Below, piece after piece: positions 23,743 to 32,456 of a stretch of 38,370 nt of DNA. The notes under the pieces were generated by a model. That model saw nothing but the letters and a program-made list of their open reading frames with translations, was not told where the DNA came from and made no database searches. Made by a program: the position numbers and the translations under genes. The DNA is from an uncultured Eubacterium sp. (GTDB taxonomy: Bacteria; Bacillota; Clostridia; Oscillospirales; Acutalibacteraceae), in the NCBI GenBank assembly GCA_900542875.1, contig UQPH01000013.1:1-38370 (forward strand), read 5' to 3'. Numbering within the stretch: position 1 is the first letter of the stretch; every line of letters begins with the position of its first letter.

Positions 23743-25422
23743 ATGTCCGACAGAATTATCGGCTCAAATAACGAGCCGCTTAAAGTTCAGGTTATAACTG
23801 ACGTTCATTATTATTCAAGAAAACTCGGCGTTGAGGGCAAGGCATACGACAAAATGGAGTCAAAATCGCAGATGGTGATTAAGGACAGTCCTTATGTCAT
23901 CAAGAGGGGATTTGATATGCTGTGCGAGGATAAGAGCACCGATATTGTTCTTCTCTCGGGCGACACTACCCACGAGGGTGAGATGGATTCGCATATCGAA
24001 TTTATTGAGATGCTGCGTGAACTTAAAAGCCGTGGAAAGAGAGTCTATGTTATTACTGCCACTCACGATTATCAGGATAACGGTATTGCCTATGCCTGCC
24101 GTGGAGATGAAAGGGTAGAGGTTCCTGCCGTCGGCGACAGACACGATTTGTGGGAAATGTACTACGATTTCGGACCGAGCGAGGCCATAGCGACTCATAA
24201 GGAGTCTATGAGTTATGTTGTTCAGCTTGCTCCCGGTTACAGACTTTTCGCCCTTAATGACGATACAAATTATAAGCCGGAGGGTGAGAACGGTTCCGGT
24301 TTCAGCGACGATTGTATGAAGTGGATTCTCGAACAGCTCGAGGACGCAAAAAAGAACGACCAGTATGTTATCGCAATGACTCATCACCCGATGATTTCGC
24401 CTTCTCCGTTTTATAATATTATCGGCGGAGGAAATATGCAGAGAAATTACGAAACTACCCGTGAAATCTTTGCCGATGCAGGACTTTCCTGTATGCTTAC
24501 CGGTCATACCCATGTTCATGACATCAGCGTTGTTACCACAAAAAAAGGCAATAAATTCTATGATGTGGCATGCGGCGCATTTATCGGCTGCCCGCCGACT
24601 ATGAGAAATATTACCTTCGACCCAAAGAACGCAAAAATAGATGTTGATACCGTTTATATAGATAATGTAAAGGAAATAGACACAAAGGGCAAGAGTTTTC
24701 CCGATTATATGATGGACTTCTTCTTTGGTATGATTAAAGAGGTTCTCTGGGCTATGGGAAATGACATTGACCGACTCGCTGAAATGACTCCGGCATTTTC
24801 TGTTCCGGGCGAGACCGTAAAAAAGTTTGCTTGGATTATTAAACCTGTCGGAAAGTTTCTCAACCACCTTACTTATAAGAAAGTCTGGCGTCTTTGCAAA
24901 AAAGAAAGCGGACTCAGTAAGGCTGATATAGCGGACATTGCGGACAATAAGGTGATTGATTTTATTCTCGAACTTATCCAAAATCTTTACTGCGGCGATT
25001 CGCCCTATACTCCCGACACCAGGGAATATAGACTTACCTGCGGCATTTTGAATGTGGTTGACAGTTTCCTTGATACCATTCATTTTTCTGTCGGAAAGAT
25101 TCTCAAGGGCGCAACCTCGGTCAGAAGTTTATTTGAGCCTTTGCTTTATAACAGCGGCTATTGTGACGAGAAAGCAACGCTTCCGCTATATCCGATTTAT
25201 GATGATGATAATCCTGCCCCCGCTTCTGCTTTTGAGGAGAAAAAGCAGGAAGACACCGTTAAAAAGAGCAAAAAGGGCGGACTCGTTCTTCTTATTGTTA
25301 TACTTCTTGTTATCCTTCTGCTTGCAATTGTTGTCGGCATCGTTGCACTTATCGTGTGGGCGGTTATAGCAATTATTCATGCAATTTCGGGTACGGCAAT
25401 GCTTGGATTGTTGTTCTCATAA
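23743..25422 (+). CDS. Metallophosphoesterase with C-terminal membrane segment
   Basis: This 559-residue protein carries a calcineurin-like phosphoesterase domain in its first 300 residues. Metal-site motifs are D20-x-H22 (TDVHYY), GD74 in LSGDTTHEG, MTHHPM, and LTGHTHVHD. The normal GNHD/E motif reads ATHD (106-109), so the conserved Asn is replaced by Thr. A middle helical region precedes a Lys-rich stretch and one strong hydrophobic helix near 510-545 (LVLLIVILLVILLLAIVVG), a C-terminal membrane anchor. There is no signal peptide, so the catalytic domain is probably cytoplasmic. It lies 20 bases after the glycosidase gene with its own AGAGAGG site. The substrate cannot be given. Confidence 0.85.
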   Translation: MSDRIIGSNNEPLKVQVITDVHYYSRKLGVEGKAYDKMESKSQMVIKDSPYVIKRGFDMLCEDKSTDIVLLSGDTTHEGEMDSHIEFIEMLRELKSRGKRVYVITATHDYQDNGIAYACRGDERVEVPAVGDRHDLWEMYYDFGPSEAIATHKESMSYVVQLAPGYRLFALNDDTNYKPEGENGSGFSDDCMKWILEQLEDAKKNDQYVIAMTHHPMISPSPFYNIIGGGNMQRNYETTREIFADAGLSCMLTGHTHVHDISVVTTKKGNKFYDVACGAFIGCPPTMRNITFDPKNAKIDVDTVYIDNVKEIDTKGKSFPDYMMDFFFGMIKEVLWAMGNDIDRLAEMTPAFSVPGETVKKFAWIIKPVGKFLNHLTYKKVWRLCKKESGLSKADIADIADNKVIDFILELIQNLYCGDSPYTPDTREYRLTCGILNVVDSFLDTIHFSVGKILKGATSVRSLFEPLLYNSGYCDEKATLPLYPIYDDDNPAPASAFEEKKQEDTVKKSKKGGLVLLIVILLVILLLAIVVGIVALIVWAVIAIIHAISGTAMLGLLFS

Positions 25423-25450
25423 TTTTTGTATGTTTTTACTAAAATAATTG

Positions 25451-25479
25451 TTGCATATTGAAATAAAAATTGTTATAAT
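25451..25479 (+). promoter_or_regulatory. Promoter of the GtrA-like gene
   Basis: TTGCAT (25451-25456), a 17-base spacer and TATAAT (25474-25479) precede AAGGAG and the ATG at 25534. Confidence 0.65.
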
Positions 25480-25533
25480 GATTTAGTAAATTCGCCATTT
25501 ACATAGAAAACACATTTTTTAAGGAGTAAAATT

Positions 25534-26205
25534 ATGGCAGACGAAAAGAAAAAAATCAGCCTTAAGGGTATTGACGGAGCCGCTGAGGAAAAAGGCTCTT
25601 TCATCAAGACTCTTTGGCAGCTTGTAAAGTTTCTCGTAGTATCGGGACTCGTTACTATTATTCAGCTTGTGCTCGCTAATGTTCTTCCGCTCATCTTTGA
25701 CAGCGTTACAGCAACATTGCCGGCATTTTTACAGGGCATTTTTGACCCGAATGTAATTTTTGACGCATCAACCAAAGAGGGTATTGAGCAGGTTGGCAAG
25801 TATGTAATAGGCGGTTCAATTCAGGACGGCACCGTTGTCGGCGGTATCGTAACCTGGGGTTACCTTCTTCCGTTCTTCCTCTCTAACCTTATTGCAAACA
25901 TCTACGGTTTCTATCAGAATAAGAAGACTACCTTTAAGAGCGACGCTCCGTGGTATAACTTCGCAATCTATATCGTAATTATGATTGCTCTTATTCTCTT
26001 CTCTACCTGGTTCCAGGGCTGGCTCGTAGGTGTTATCGCAAAAATCAATTGGGCATGGATTCAGCCTCTTGCAAGAACTATCGCAGGCTTGGCTGCAGGC
26101 TTTGTTCAGATGGTATTCCTCTTCCCGATGGAGAAGTTCGTACTTCTTAAAGAAAAGAAGAACGATGATGAAACTCCTGCCGAGGAAGCACCTGTTGCAG
26201 AGTAA
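25534..26205 (+). CDS. GtrA-like membrane protein
   Basis: The 223-residue protein shows the GtrA layout: four hydrophobic segments, LVKFLVVSGLVTIIQLVLANVL at the start and the conserved FFLSNLIANIYGFYQNKKTTFKS segment, where Asn and the basic/aromatic cluster are typical. GtrA proteins are thought to help move lipid-linked sugars across the membrane or to assist polysaccharide modification. It differs from the usual 120-150 residues by a long loop between helices 1 and 2 (about 60-105) and by acidic N- and C-terminal tails. AAGGAG lies 7 bases before the ATG. A strong terminator follows the stop. Confidence 0.75.
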   Translation: MADEKKKISLKGIDGAAEEKGSFIKTLWQLVKFLVVSGLVTIIQLVLANVLPLIFDSVTATLPAFLQGIFDPNVIFDASTKEGIEQVGKYVIGGSIQDGTVVGGIVTWGYLLPFFLSNLIANIYGFYQNKKTTFKSDAPWYNFAIYIVIMIALILFSTWFQGWLVGVIAKINWAWIQPLARTIAGLAAGFVQMVFLFPMEKFVLLKEKKNDDETPAEEAPVAE

Positions 26206-26228
26206 TTTTAATAGATTTGTTGATTTTG

Positions 26229-26256
26229 GGGCGGTTCGGCGGAACTGCCCTTTTTT
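26229..26256 (+). terminator. Strong terminator between GtrA-like gene and GPH transporter
   Basis: GGGCGGTTC (26229-26237) pairs with GAACTGCCC (26242-26250, one wobble) around a GGCG loop, then six T. Only 30 bases remain before the next ATG, leaving no room for a separate promoter. Confidence 0.85.
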
Positions 26257-26286
26257 CGTCTTTAATGCTGAAAGGGGTGCATTTTA

Positions 26287-27795
26287 ATGGACGAAAGACT
26301 TACATATACCAAAAAAGAAGCCTGCCTTTACTTAACCGGTCTTTTCGGGCAAAATTTGATTTATAATATCGTAACGGCAGGACTTTACTATTATTTTCAA
26401 AATGTAATTTGTCTGCCTGCGATGGCTCTCGGCTGGATATTCGCAATCGCCAGAATTTGGGACGCAATTAATGACCCCATGATGGGCTCGATTGTTGATA
26501 AAACAAAATCTAAATGGGGCAAGTGTAAACCGTATCTTCTCTTTGCTCCGCTTGTTGTCTGCGTTATCACCTGCGTTGCATTTCTAAACGGAAATTACGC
26601 CGTTGCAAAGCAGGATGACAATACTGTTGCTATGGCGCTTATCGTTGCGTGGGCGGCTGTTTCATATATTTTGTGGGGTATGTCGTATACTGCCGGCGAT
26701 GTTCCGCTTTGGGGCGTTATCAGCCGTATGAGCGAGGTGGAAAAGGACAGAGCGAATCTTATCGCCCTTGCAAGAATCGTGGCGAGTATAGCGGCAGGTT
26801 TGGGTATCGTTTCCGTTGTCGCTTTGAGTCAGGCGGCTAATAAACAGTTCGGCGAAAGTGAGAATGCCCAAAAGGGATTTATTGTCGTCGGAATTGCTAT
26901 GACCGTTATCGCTTCGCTTCTGTTTGAATGTGCGGGCTTGGGAGTTAAGGAGAGGGTTCCGAACTCCGAGGAGACAAAGACTATGAAAGAGTCTTTTATC
27001 CTTATGTGGAAATGTAAGCCGTTTCGACGCCTTATGATTTCGGGAATTTTGCGTGCTCCGCTCCAGCTTCTTGCAACTGTTGTAATGACTCTCTTTACCT
27101 ACTATTACTGCGACGGTGACTTGACTAACGCATTCAGTAACGGCAAGACATTTCTCACCGTTGTTATAGTCGGCGGTGCGTTCTTTATCGGTCAGTTCGG
27201 TGCAACAGCCGTTTGCCCTGCACTTATGAAGAAAATAGACGTAAAGAAGTTATATAATCTTACTGCTCTTTCCGCCGTGCCTATGGCTCTGCTTTTCGTT
27301 ACATATCTTATTGCTCCCGCCGAACTTACAAAAATCGGCTGGGTTGTAATTGACGGAATTTTGCTTTTGTTCGCAGGCGTCGGCTTCGGTGCCGTTGCTG
27401 TTTGCCAAAGCGTTATGATAAGCGACTGCATAGATTATGAGGAGTATAACAGCGGTTATCGCCCCGACGGAATTTTCTTCTCCGGTCAAAGTTTTATAAC
27501 TAAGTTTTCCGCCGGCATTTCCTCTATCATTTCGGCGTATGTTTATTCGCTTGTCGGCTACTCCGATGTCAATATAGAAAAGATGAATACAGCCATTGCA
27601 AACGGTGCGTCTTTCGCCTCGGATTTTCAGCCGTATTCAAAGGCGATGTGGTTCTTGCTTACCGTGCCGCCCGCAATCGGTATGGCTGTTGCTGTTCTCC
27701 CGACTCTTAAATATGAAATTACAACAAAGTCCCACAGCAAAATGCTTGAGGAACTTATTGAAAGGCATAAGTCGGAAAAATCCGAAAAAGCATAA
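26287..27795 (+). CDS. GPH-family (MelB-like) sugar:cation symporter
   Basis: This 502-residue, 12-helix transporter belongs to the glycoside-pentoside-hexuronide:cation symporter family of the MFS. The family fingerprint is clear: ARIWDAINDPMMGSIVDKTKSKWGKCKPYLLF in the first third, YILWGMSYTAGDVPLWGVISRMS, and DCIDYEEYNSGYRPDGIFFSGQSFITK near the C-terminus. The substrate is likely a glycoside, matching the nearby intracellular glycosidase. AAAGGGG precedes the ATG. Its mRNA must either read through the preceding terminator or start inside it. It ends in its own terminator. Confidence 0.92.
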   Translation: MDERLTYTKKEACLYLTGLFGQNLIYNIVTAGLYYYFQNVICLPAMALGWIFAIARIWDAINDPMMGSIVDKTKSKWGKCKPYLLFAPLVVCVITCVAFLNGNYAVAKQDDNTVAMALIVAWAAVSYILWGMSYTAGDVPLWGVISRMSEVEKDRANLIALARIVASIAAGLGIVSVVALSQAANKQFGESENAQKGFIVVGIAMTVIASLLFECAGLGVKERVPNSEETKTMKESFILMWKCKPFRRLMISGILRAPLQLLATVVMTLFTYYYCDGDLTNAFSNGKTFLTVVIVGGAFFIGQFGATAVCPALMKKIDVKKLYNLTALSAVPMALLFVTYLIAPAELTKIGWVVIDGILLLFAGVGFGAVAVCQSVMISDCIDYEEYNSGYRPDGIFFSGQSFITKFSAGISSIISAYVYSLVGYSDVNIEKMNTAIANGASFASDFQPYSKAMWFLLTVPPAIGMAVAVLPTLKYEITTKSHSKMLEELIERHKSEKSEKA

Positions 27796-27810
27796 TCATA
27801 ATAAAAAAAC

Positions 27811-27852
27811 AAAAATCCTGAGGCTTCGTGATTGAAGTCACAGGATTTTTTT
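27811..27852 (+). terminator. Terminator after the GPH transporter
   Basis: AAAAATCCTG (27811-27820) pairs perfectly with CAGGATTTTT (27841-27850) with inner GGCTTC/GAAGTC pairing, then more T. It may also serve the convergent FkbM gene. Confidence 0.88.
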
Positions 27853-27873
27853 CGATTGTTTTATTAATTTATG

Positions 27874-28929
27874 TTATTCCGCCACGCAGTAAAAATTGCT
27901 TTCCCAAGCCGGAATATATTTTGAATGTCTAAAATAAATTTTGTATTTTTCGCTGAGTTCATTTATTTTCAGCGGCAGTGCAAATAAGTCCTCGTTTCTG
28001 TGATAGGCGCAAATATAAAGTTTCGGCAGATATTTTTTTATCGTTTTTTCTGCTCCTTCAAGTGCTTTCATCTCACTGCCCTCTATATCCATTTTTATGA
28101 AAGTCGGTGCAATGTTAAGACTGTCAATGTCGGTCACTTCAACGCTTACTCCTTCGGCGGAAAGTTTACTGTTTCTGCCTGCCTCTGCGTCGAAAATCAG
28201 CGTGTCTTTTTTGCTCCAAACACCCATATTCAGTGTGCTTATGTTCTTCATACCGTCGGTGTTTTTGAGCAATTTTTTGTAACTTTTTTTGTCAGGTTCA
28301 AGGGCGGTGATATGTTTGTATTTTCCGCCCGTTGCCGCTGTAAATTCTCTGATTGTATCGCCGTCATATGCGCCTAAATCTATGATTTCTTCGTTTTCGT
28401 TCAGATTGAGAATATCTGAGTAAACCTTGCTTTTGTCGCAAAATGAGGATAGCAGATATTTTATTTTTCCCGATACCTTGAAATTCAAAATATCTTTGTA
28501 AACCCTCTTGCTCTCTTCGTCTGCAAGCAGGGAATATGCTCTTTCGAATTTTTCCTCGTTCTCGGTTATGTATTCTCTCGTGAACAGACCGCCGCCGGCT
28601 ACGGGAACATCGGGAGCAAAAACCGTGTGCTCACCGTCAATTTCAGCTATCCTGTCTATCACCTCGTCTATGCGGCTTGCAAAGCATAATACAACATTAA
28701 AATCTTTGTATTTTTCGCACACTTCGCTGTATCTCAGCACTTTGTATCCCTTGAATGAATGACCCCTTACAAATTCATCGCTTGCAAAAATGTCATCGGC
28801 TCTCATTCCTCTTTGTTCGAGTTCTGACATTATCTTCTCTGCACCCAATCCCATTCCGTAAAGAACGAGCGGTTTGTCGCTGTCTTTTAATGTATCCCAA
28901 ACATTCTTTTCTTTTATAAATTCAAGCAT
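27874..28929 (-). CDS. FkbM family methyltransferase
   Basis: The 351-residue protein has two parts. Residues 1-110 resemble a Rossmann-like region (PLVLYGMGLGAEKIMSEL) seen in sugar-modifying proteins. Residues 180-350 hold an SAM-dependent FkbM methyltransferase with EEIIDLGAYDGDTIREF (motif I), ALEPDKKSYKKL and PTFIKMDIEGSEMKALEGAEKTI. The target is unknown; relatives O-methylate sugars or polyketides. GGAGTG lies 5 bases before the ATG. It has no operon partner and is divergent from the CBS/phoH operon. Confidence 0.88.
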   Translation of the reverse strand: MLEFIKEKNVWDTLKDSDKPLVLYGMGLGAEKIMSELEQRGMRADDIFASDEFVRGHSFKGYKVLRYSEVCEKYKDFNVVLCFASRIDEVIDRIAEIDGEHTVFAPDVPVAGGGLFTREYITENEEKFERAYSLLADEESKRVYKDILNFKVSGKIKYLLSSFCDKSKVYSDILNLNENEEIIDLGAYDGDTIREFTAATGGKYKHITALEPDKKSYKKLLKNTDGMKNISTLNMGVWSKKDTLIFDAEAGRNSKLSAEGVSVEVTDIDSLNIAPTFIKMDIEGSEMKALEGAEKTIKKYLPKLYICAYHRNEDLFALPLKINELSEKYKIYFRHSKYIPAWESNFYCVAE

Positions 28930-28955
28930 AATTCACTCCGCTAAGTGTTTTTTAT

Positions 28956-28984
28956 ATAGTAACATAAATCAATGTGCTTTACAA
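28956..28984 (-). promoter_or_regulatory. Possible promoter of the FkbM gene
   Basis: On the minus strand TTGTAA (28984-28979), a 17-base spacer and TACTAT (28961-28956). Its -35 overlaps the -35 of the divergent promoter at 28978-29006. Confidence 0.45.
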
Positions 28985-29006
28985 ATACTAATTTTTATAT
29001 TATAAT
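28978..29006 (+). promoter_or_regulatory. Promoter of the CBS-phoH-ybeY-era operon
   Basis: TTTACA (28978-28983), a 17-base spacer and TATAAT (29001-29006) precede the GGAGGA at 29027-29032. Confidence 0.7.
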
Positions 29007-29042
29007 ATATAGATAAAATTATTATCGGAGGAATATGCCTTT

Positions 29043-29864
29043 ATGGGTAGCGGTGGCTTTAGACGCTTGTTTAGAAAGGATAGTACAACGGAGGATGAAA
29101 TAAAGCAGCTTGTCGATGAGGACAAGGGCGAACTTGAAAAATCCACTCGTGACATTATTCATAATGTTTTTGAATTTGACGATACCACGGCAGGGGATAT
29201 TATGACCCACCGTACGGATATTGCCGCAGTGTCAAACGATGACGGAATAACGGATGTCGTTAAGGTTGCCATAGACGACGGCGTTTCACGTATTCCCGTT
29301 TACTGTGAGGATTTGGATAATATCAAGGGAATTGTTTATGTAAAAGATTTGCTCAAATTCATAGGCGAGGAAATCCCAAAGAACGAAAAACTTGAGGATT
29401 ATATCAGAGAGCCTCTGTTCGTTCCCGAGACCATACCGTGCGGAAAATTGTTTAAGCAGATGACCGATACGAGAATTCAACTTGCCATAGTAGTTGATGA
29501 GTATGGCGGAACCGCAGGGCTTGTTACCATGGAGGATATTATAGAGGAACTTGTCGGAGAGATTGAGGACGAGTATGACGATGAGGAACAATCTGTTCGC
29601 AGGATTAATTCAAATACTTTTATTCTGGACGGTTCGTGTGAAATTGAGGACGCCGAGGAGGCTCTGGGAATAACTATTCCCGACGGCGATTATAATACTA
29701 TCGCAGGCTTTATAATTAACAGGCTCGGTACTGTTCCCGATGAAAACAGCAAGGGTTTGGAAATTGAGTATAGCGGCGTTAAATTCACCGTATGTGAAGT
29801 TACCGATAAAAGAATAGAAACTGTTAAGGCGGAAATATATGGCAGAAAAAATAATAACGATTGA
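29043..29864 (+). CDS. CBS-domain CorC/HlyC-type protein, soluble
   Basis: The 273-residue protein carries a CBS-domain pair (about 50-175; TAGDIMTHRTDIAAV, GVSRIPVY, QLAIVVDEYGGTAGLVTMEDIIEELVGEIEDEYD). A C-terminal CorC_HlyC transporter-associated domain follows (about 185-270). It lacks the DUF21 membrane part of many Gram-positive members and so resembles Gram-negative CorC, a regulator of Mg/Co transport also found beside ybeY. The ATG at 29043 follows GGAGGA by 10 bases. Its end overlaps phoH by 26 bases, so the genes are coupled. Confidence 0.88.
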   Translation: MGSGGFRRLFRKDSTTEDEIKQLVDEDKGELEKSTRDIIHNVFEFDDTTAGDIMTHRTDIAAVSNDDGITDVVKVAIDDGVSRIPVYCEDLDNIKGIVYVKDLLKFIGEEIPKNEKLEDYIREPLFVPETIPCGKLFKQMTDTRIQLAIVVDEYGGTAGLVTMEDIIEELVGEIEDEYDDEEQSVRRINSNTFILDGSCEIEDAEEALGITIPDGDYNTIAGFIINRLGTVPDENSKGLEIEYSGVKFTVCEVTDKRIETVKAEIYGRKNNND

Positions 29865-30819
29865 CGCTGTGGAGCAAGCAGCTTCGCTGTTCGGCTCCTT
29901 TGACGAAAATATAAAAATCGTTGAGCATGAACTCGGCGTAAACATTGTGTCCCGAGGTTCCGACCTAAAGATTATGGGAGATGACGAAAATGTATCTCGT
30001 GCAGTCAGAGCGATTAATTCGCTTCTGACTCTTATCTCAAAGGGAGAGGCACTTACCGACCAGAATGTCAGATATGTTCTGTCTCTTGTCGGTGAGGGCA
30101 ATGAGGATAAAATTTCCGCAATGACCGGCGACTCGATTTGCATTACCGCAAAAGGCAGAGCGGTTAAGCCCAAAACCCTCGGACAAAAGAAATATACTCA
30201 GGCAATCGATGAGCATACAATCACCTTCGGCGTAGGCCCTGCCGGAACGGGAAAGACCTATCTTGCCGTTGCCATGGCTGTTACTGCATTTCGGGCTAAG
30301 GAAGTTAACAGAATTATTCTTACCCGACCCGCAGTCGAAGCAGGAGAAAAACTCGGCTTTTTACCCGGTGATTTGCAGAGCAAGGTTGACCCGTATTTGA
30401 GACCGCTTTACGATGCGCTTTTCGATATGCTCGGCGCAGAGAATTTTCAAAATTATCAGGAGCGTGGCGCTATCGAGGTCGCACCGCTTGCGTATATGAG
30501 GGGCAGAACCCTTGATGACAGCTTTATCATTCTTGATGAAGCGCAGAATACAACGCCCGAACAGATGAAAATGTTTTTGACCCGCCTCGGTTTTAGGTCT
30601 AAGATGGTTGTAACAGGCGATATTACCCAGATTGACCTCCCCGACGGAAAGAAGTCCGGACTGAAAACCGTGCTTAATATACTGAAAGATGTTGATGATA
30701 TTTCTATTATTAAATTCACCCAAAAGGATGTTGTACGTCACCGACTCGTTCAGGAAATAATAAAAGCGTATGAACGCTATGATGAAAAAAACAATCGCAA
30801 ACATAATAAAGGAGAATAA
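29839..30819 (+). CDS. phoH: PhoH family ATPase
   Basis: The 326-residue protein is a PhoH-type (PhoH1/YbeZ) ATPase that accompanies ybeY in most bacteria and is linked to RNA metabolism. The Walker A motif GPAGTGKTYLA lies about residue 134-144, and FIILDEAQNTTPEQMKMFLTRLGF gives Walker B. The N-terminal region resembles a small KH-like domain. The start is inside the upstream CBS gene, after AAGGCGGA. The ybeY gene starts 6 bases downstream. Confidence 0.95.
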   Translation: MAEKIITIDAVEQAASLFGSFDENIKIVEHELGVNIVSRGSDLKIMGDDENVSRAVRAINSLLTLISKGEALTDQNVRYVLSLVGEGNEDKISAMTGDSICITAKGRAVKPKTLGQKKYTQAIDEHTITFGVGPAGTGKTYLAVAMAVTAFRAKEVNRIILTRPAVEAGEKLGFLPGDLQSKVDPYLRPLYDALFDMLGAENFQNYQERGAIEVAPLAYMRGRTLDDSFIILDEAQNTTPEQMKMFLTRLGFRSKMVVTGDITQIDLPDGKKSGLKTVLNILKDVDDISIIKFTQKDVVRHRLVQEIIKAYERYDEKNNRKHNKGE

Positions 30820-30824
30820 GTGAA

Positions 30825-31328
30825 ATGAATAAGGTTAAGGTTATTATCTCCAATGACCAAAAAGAGACTGCAATACCTAAGGGTATTCGACTTCTCATTC
30901 GTCGTTGCTGTCATGCAGTGCTGCTTGAGGAGGGTTTTACGGATGATGCGGAGGTAAGCGTCAGATTTGTTGACGGACCTACAATCAAAGAACTGAATGC
31001 ACAGTACAGAAATGTAGATAAAGAAACCGATGTTCTCTCTTTTCCGCTCGGTGAAAACGGCGAGTATGATAAGAATTTGGACACGGGTGCACTCTTGCTC
31101 GGCGATATTGTAATAAATGTGTCAAGAGCTGTTGAGCAGGCGGAAATGTATAATCATTCTCTTCAGAGAGAAATAGGATTTTTGACTGTTCATTCCATGC
31201 TTCATCTTCTCGGTTACGACCACGAAAACGGCGGACTCGAGCAGAGCAGAATGAGAAGCAAGGAGGAGACCGTTCTTACAAAAATCGGTCTTAAAAGGGA
31301 TAACAGCTATTATATGGAAGAGGATTGA
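30825..31328 (+). CDS. ybeY: Endoribonuclease YbeY (rRNA maturation factor)
   Basis: This 167-residue zinc-dependent RNase acts in 16S rRNA 3'-end maturation and ribosome quality control. The metal signature H-x3-H-x5-H is exact in HSMLHLLGYDH. The upstream TDVLSFPLGE and LLGDIVINV segments are diagnostic. Its ribosome site is AAGGAG inside the end of phoH. In Bacillus, dgkA and cdd lie between ybeY and era; here they are absent and era follows after 27 bases. Confidence 0.96.
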   Translation: MNKVKVIISNDQKETAIPKGIRLLIRRCCHAVLLEEGFTDDAEVSVRFVDGPTIKELNAQYRNVDKETDVLSFPLGENGEYDKNLDTGALLLGDIVINVSRAVEQAEMYNHSLQREIGFLTVHSMLHLLGYDHENGGLEQSRMRSKEETVLTKIGLKRDNSYYMEED

Positions 31329-31355
31329 ACCTACATAGAATTTGAGGAATAATTA

Positions 31356-32243
31356 ATGACAAGGACTGCTTTTATTGCGATAGTAGGATGCCCGAATGTG
31401 GGTAAATCATCGCTTCTTAACAAAATGCTCGGCACGAAGATTGCCATTGTGTCTTCAAAGCCGCAAACTACCAGAACAAAGATAATGGGTGTTCTCACAA
31501 CAGGCGAGACGCAACTTGTTTTTACCGATACCCCCGGCTATCATAAGCCGCATAATAAACTCGGTGAAAAGATGAATCAGGCTGTCGGCGACTCTATCGG
31601 AGGAGTGGACGCCTGCCTTTTTGTTGTTGAGGCAAAGGGAAAAATAAAAAAAGGCGAATTTGAACTTATGGAAAAGTTCAAAAAACTTAAAGTCCCCGTA
31701 ATTCTCGCTATCAATAAAATAGATATGCTCAAGGACAAGGAGGAACTTTTGGAGCGAATTGCAGAGTTCAGTTCGCTCTGTGATTTTGAGGCTGTCGTTC
31801 CCGTATGTGCCCAAACCGGCGAAAATGTAAAAGACGTTTTGCAGGAACTTGACAAATTGGCAGTCGAGTCACCGCACTTTTTCCCGGACGATACGCTGAC
31901 CGACCAGCCGGAGAGAGTGCTTGCCGCCGAAATTATCAGGGAAAAAATCCTTCGCCTTATGGATAAGGAAGTGCCGCACGGTATTGCCGTTTCCATAGAG
32001 AAAATGCGTGAGCGTGAGGATAAGGATATTTTGGATATAGAAGCAATTATCTATTGCGAGCGTGAAAGCCATAAAGGTATGGTCATCGGGAAAAAAGGTG
32101 CTATGCTTAAAAAGATTTCAACTTATGCCCGTCAGGATTTGGAAAATTTCTTCGGTATTAAGGTTAATCTTCAAACTTGGGTTAAGGTAAAAGAGGACTG
32201 GAGAAACCGTGAGGGTTTGATTCATAATTTCGGTTTGGATTAA
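31356..32243 (+). CDS. era: GTPase Era
   Basis: This 295-residue GTPase binds 16S rRNA and assists 30S assembly. GTPase motifs are GCPNVGKSSLLNK (G1), the switch region SSKPQTTRTKIMGV (G2), DTPGYHKP (G3) and NKIDML (G4). The C-terminal KH domain carries the GMVIGKKGAMLKKISTYAR segment. A TGAGGA site precedes the ATG. The location next to ybeY fits their joint role in small-subunit maturation. Confidence 0.97.
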   Translation: MTRTAFIAIVGCPNVGKSSLLNKMLGTKIAIVSSKPQTTRTKIMGVLTTGETQLVFTDTPGYHKPHNKLGEKMNQAVGDSIGGVDACLFVVEAKGKIKKGEFELMEKFKKLKVPVILAINKIDMLKDKEELLERIAEFSSLCDFEAVVPVCAQTGENVKDVLQELDKLAVESPHFFPDDTLTDQPERVLAAEIIREKILRLMDKEVPHGIAVSIEKMREREDKDILDIEAIIYCERESHKGMVIGKKGAMLKKISTYARQDLENFFGIKVNLQTWVKVKEDWRNREGLIHNFGLD

Positions 32244-32297
32244 TTTGGCATAAATTATGTGTCACCGCAGAGGCAAAATATTATTACGGTGATATGT

Positions 32298-32456
32298 ATG
32301 AAAAATGATTTGTGGCATAAATTTGCTATGAGCGGCAGCGTTGCCGATTATCTTAGTTACAAAAACAGTAAAGATACAGACGAGGACGCATACAGTAATG
32401 CAAACGAAAACGAAAGGGCTCGTGATAAAAGAGCAGACGATAGGGGAGAGCGATAG
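32298..32456 (+). CDS. yqzL: YqzL-like small protein
   Basis: This 52-residue protein of unknown function sits exactly where yqzL lies in Bacillus, between era and recO. The N-terminus MKNDLWHKFAMSGSVADYL matches the family pattern (Trp, Phe, then a Gly-containing turn and a YL...K stretch). The tail is long, charged and disordered-looking. The start at 32298 follows ACGGTGAT. Its last 59 bases overlap the start of recO in another frame, an unusually long overlap. Confidence 0.65.
   Translation: MKNDLWHKFAMSGSVADYLSYKNSKDTDEDAYSNANENERARDKRADDRGER

Noticed and set aside
23860..25083. 407-residue open frame on the minus strand inside the metallophosphoesterase gene
   Set aside because: Same reasoning: the plus-strand frame carries all catalytic motifs, and the reverse frame shows no start signal or family features.
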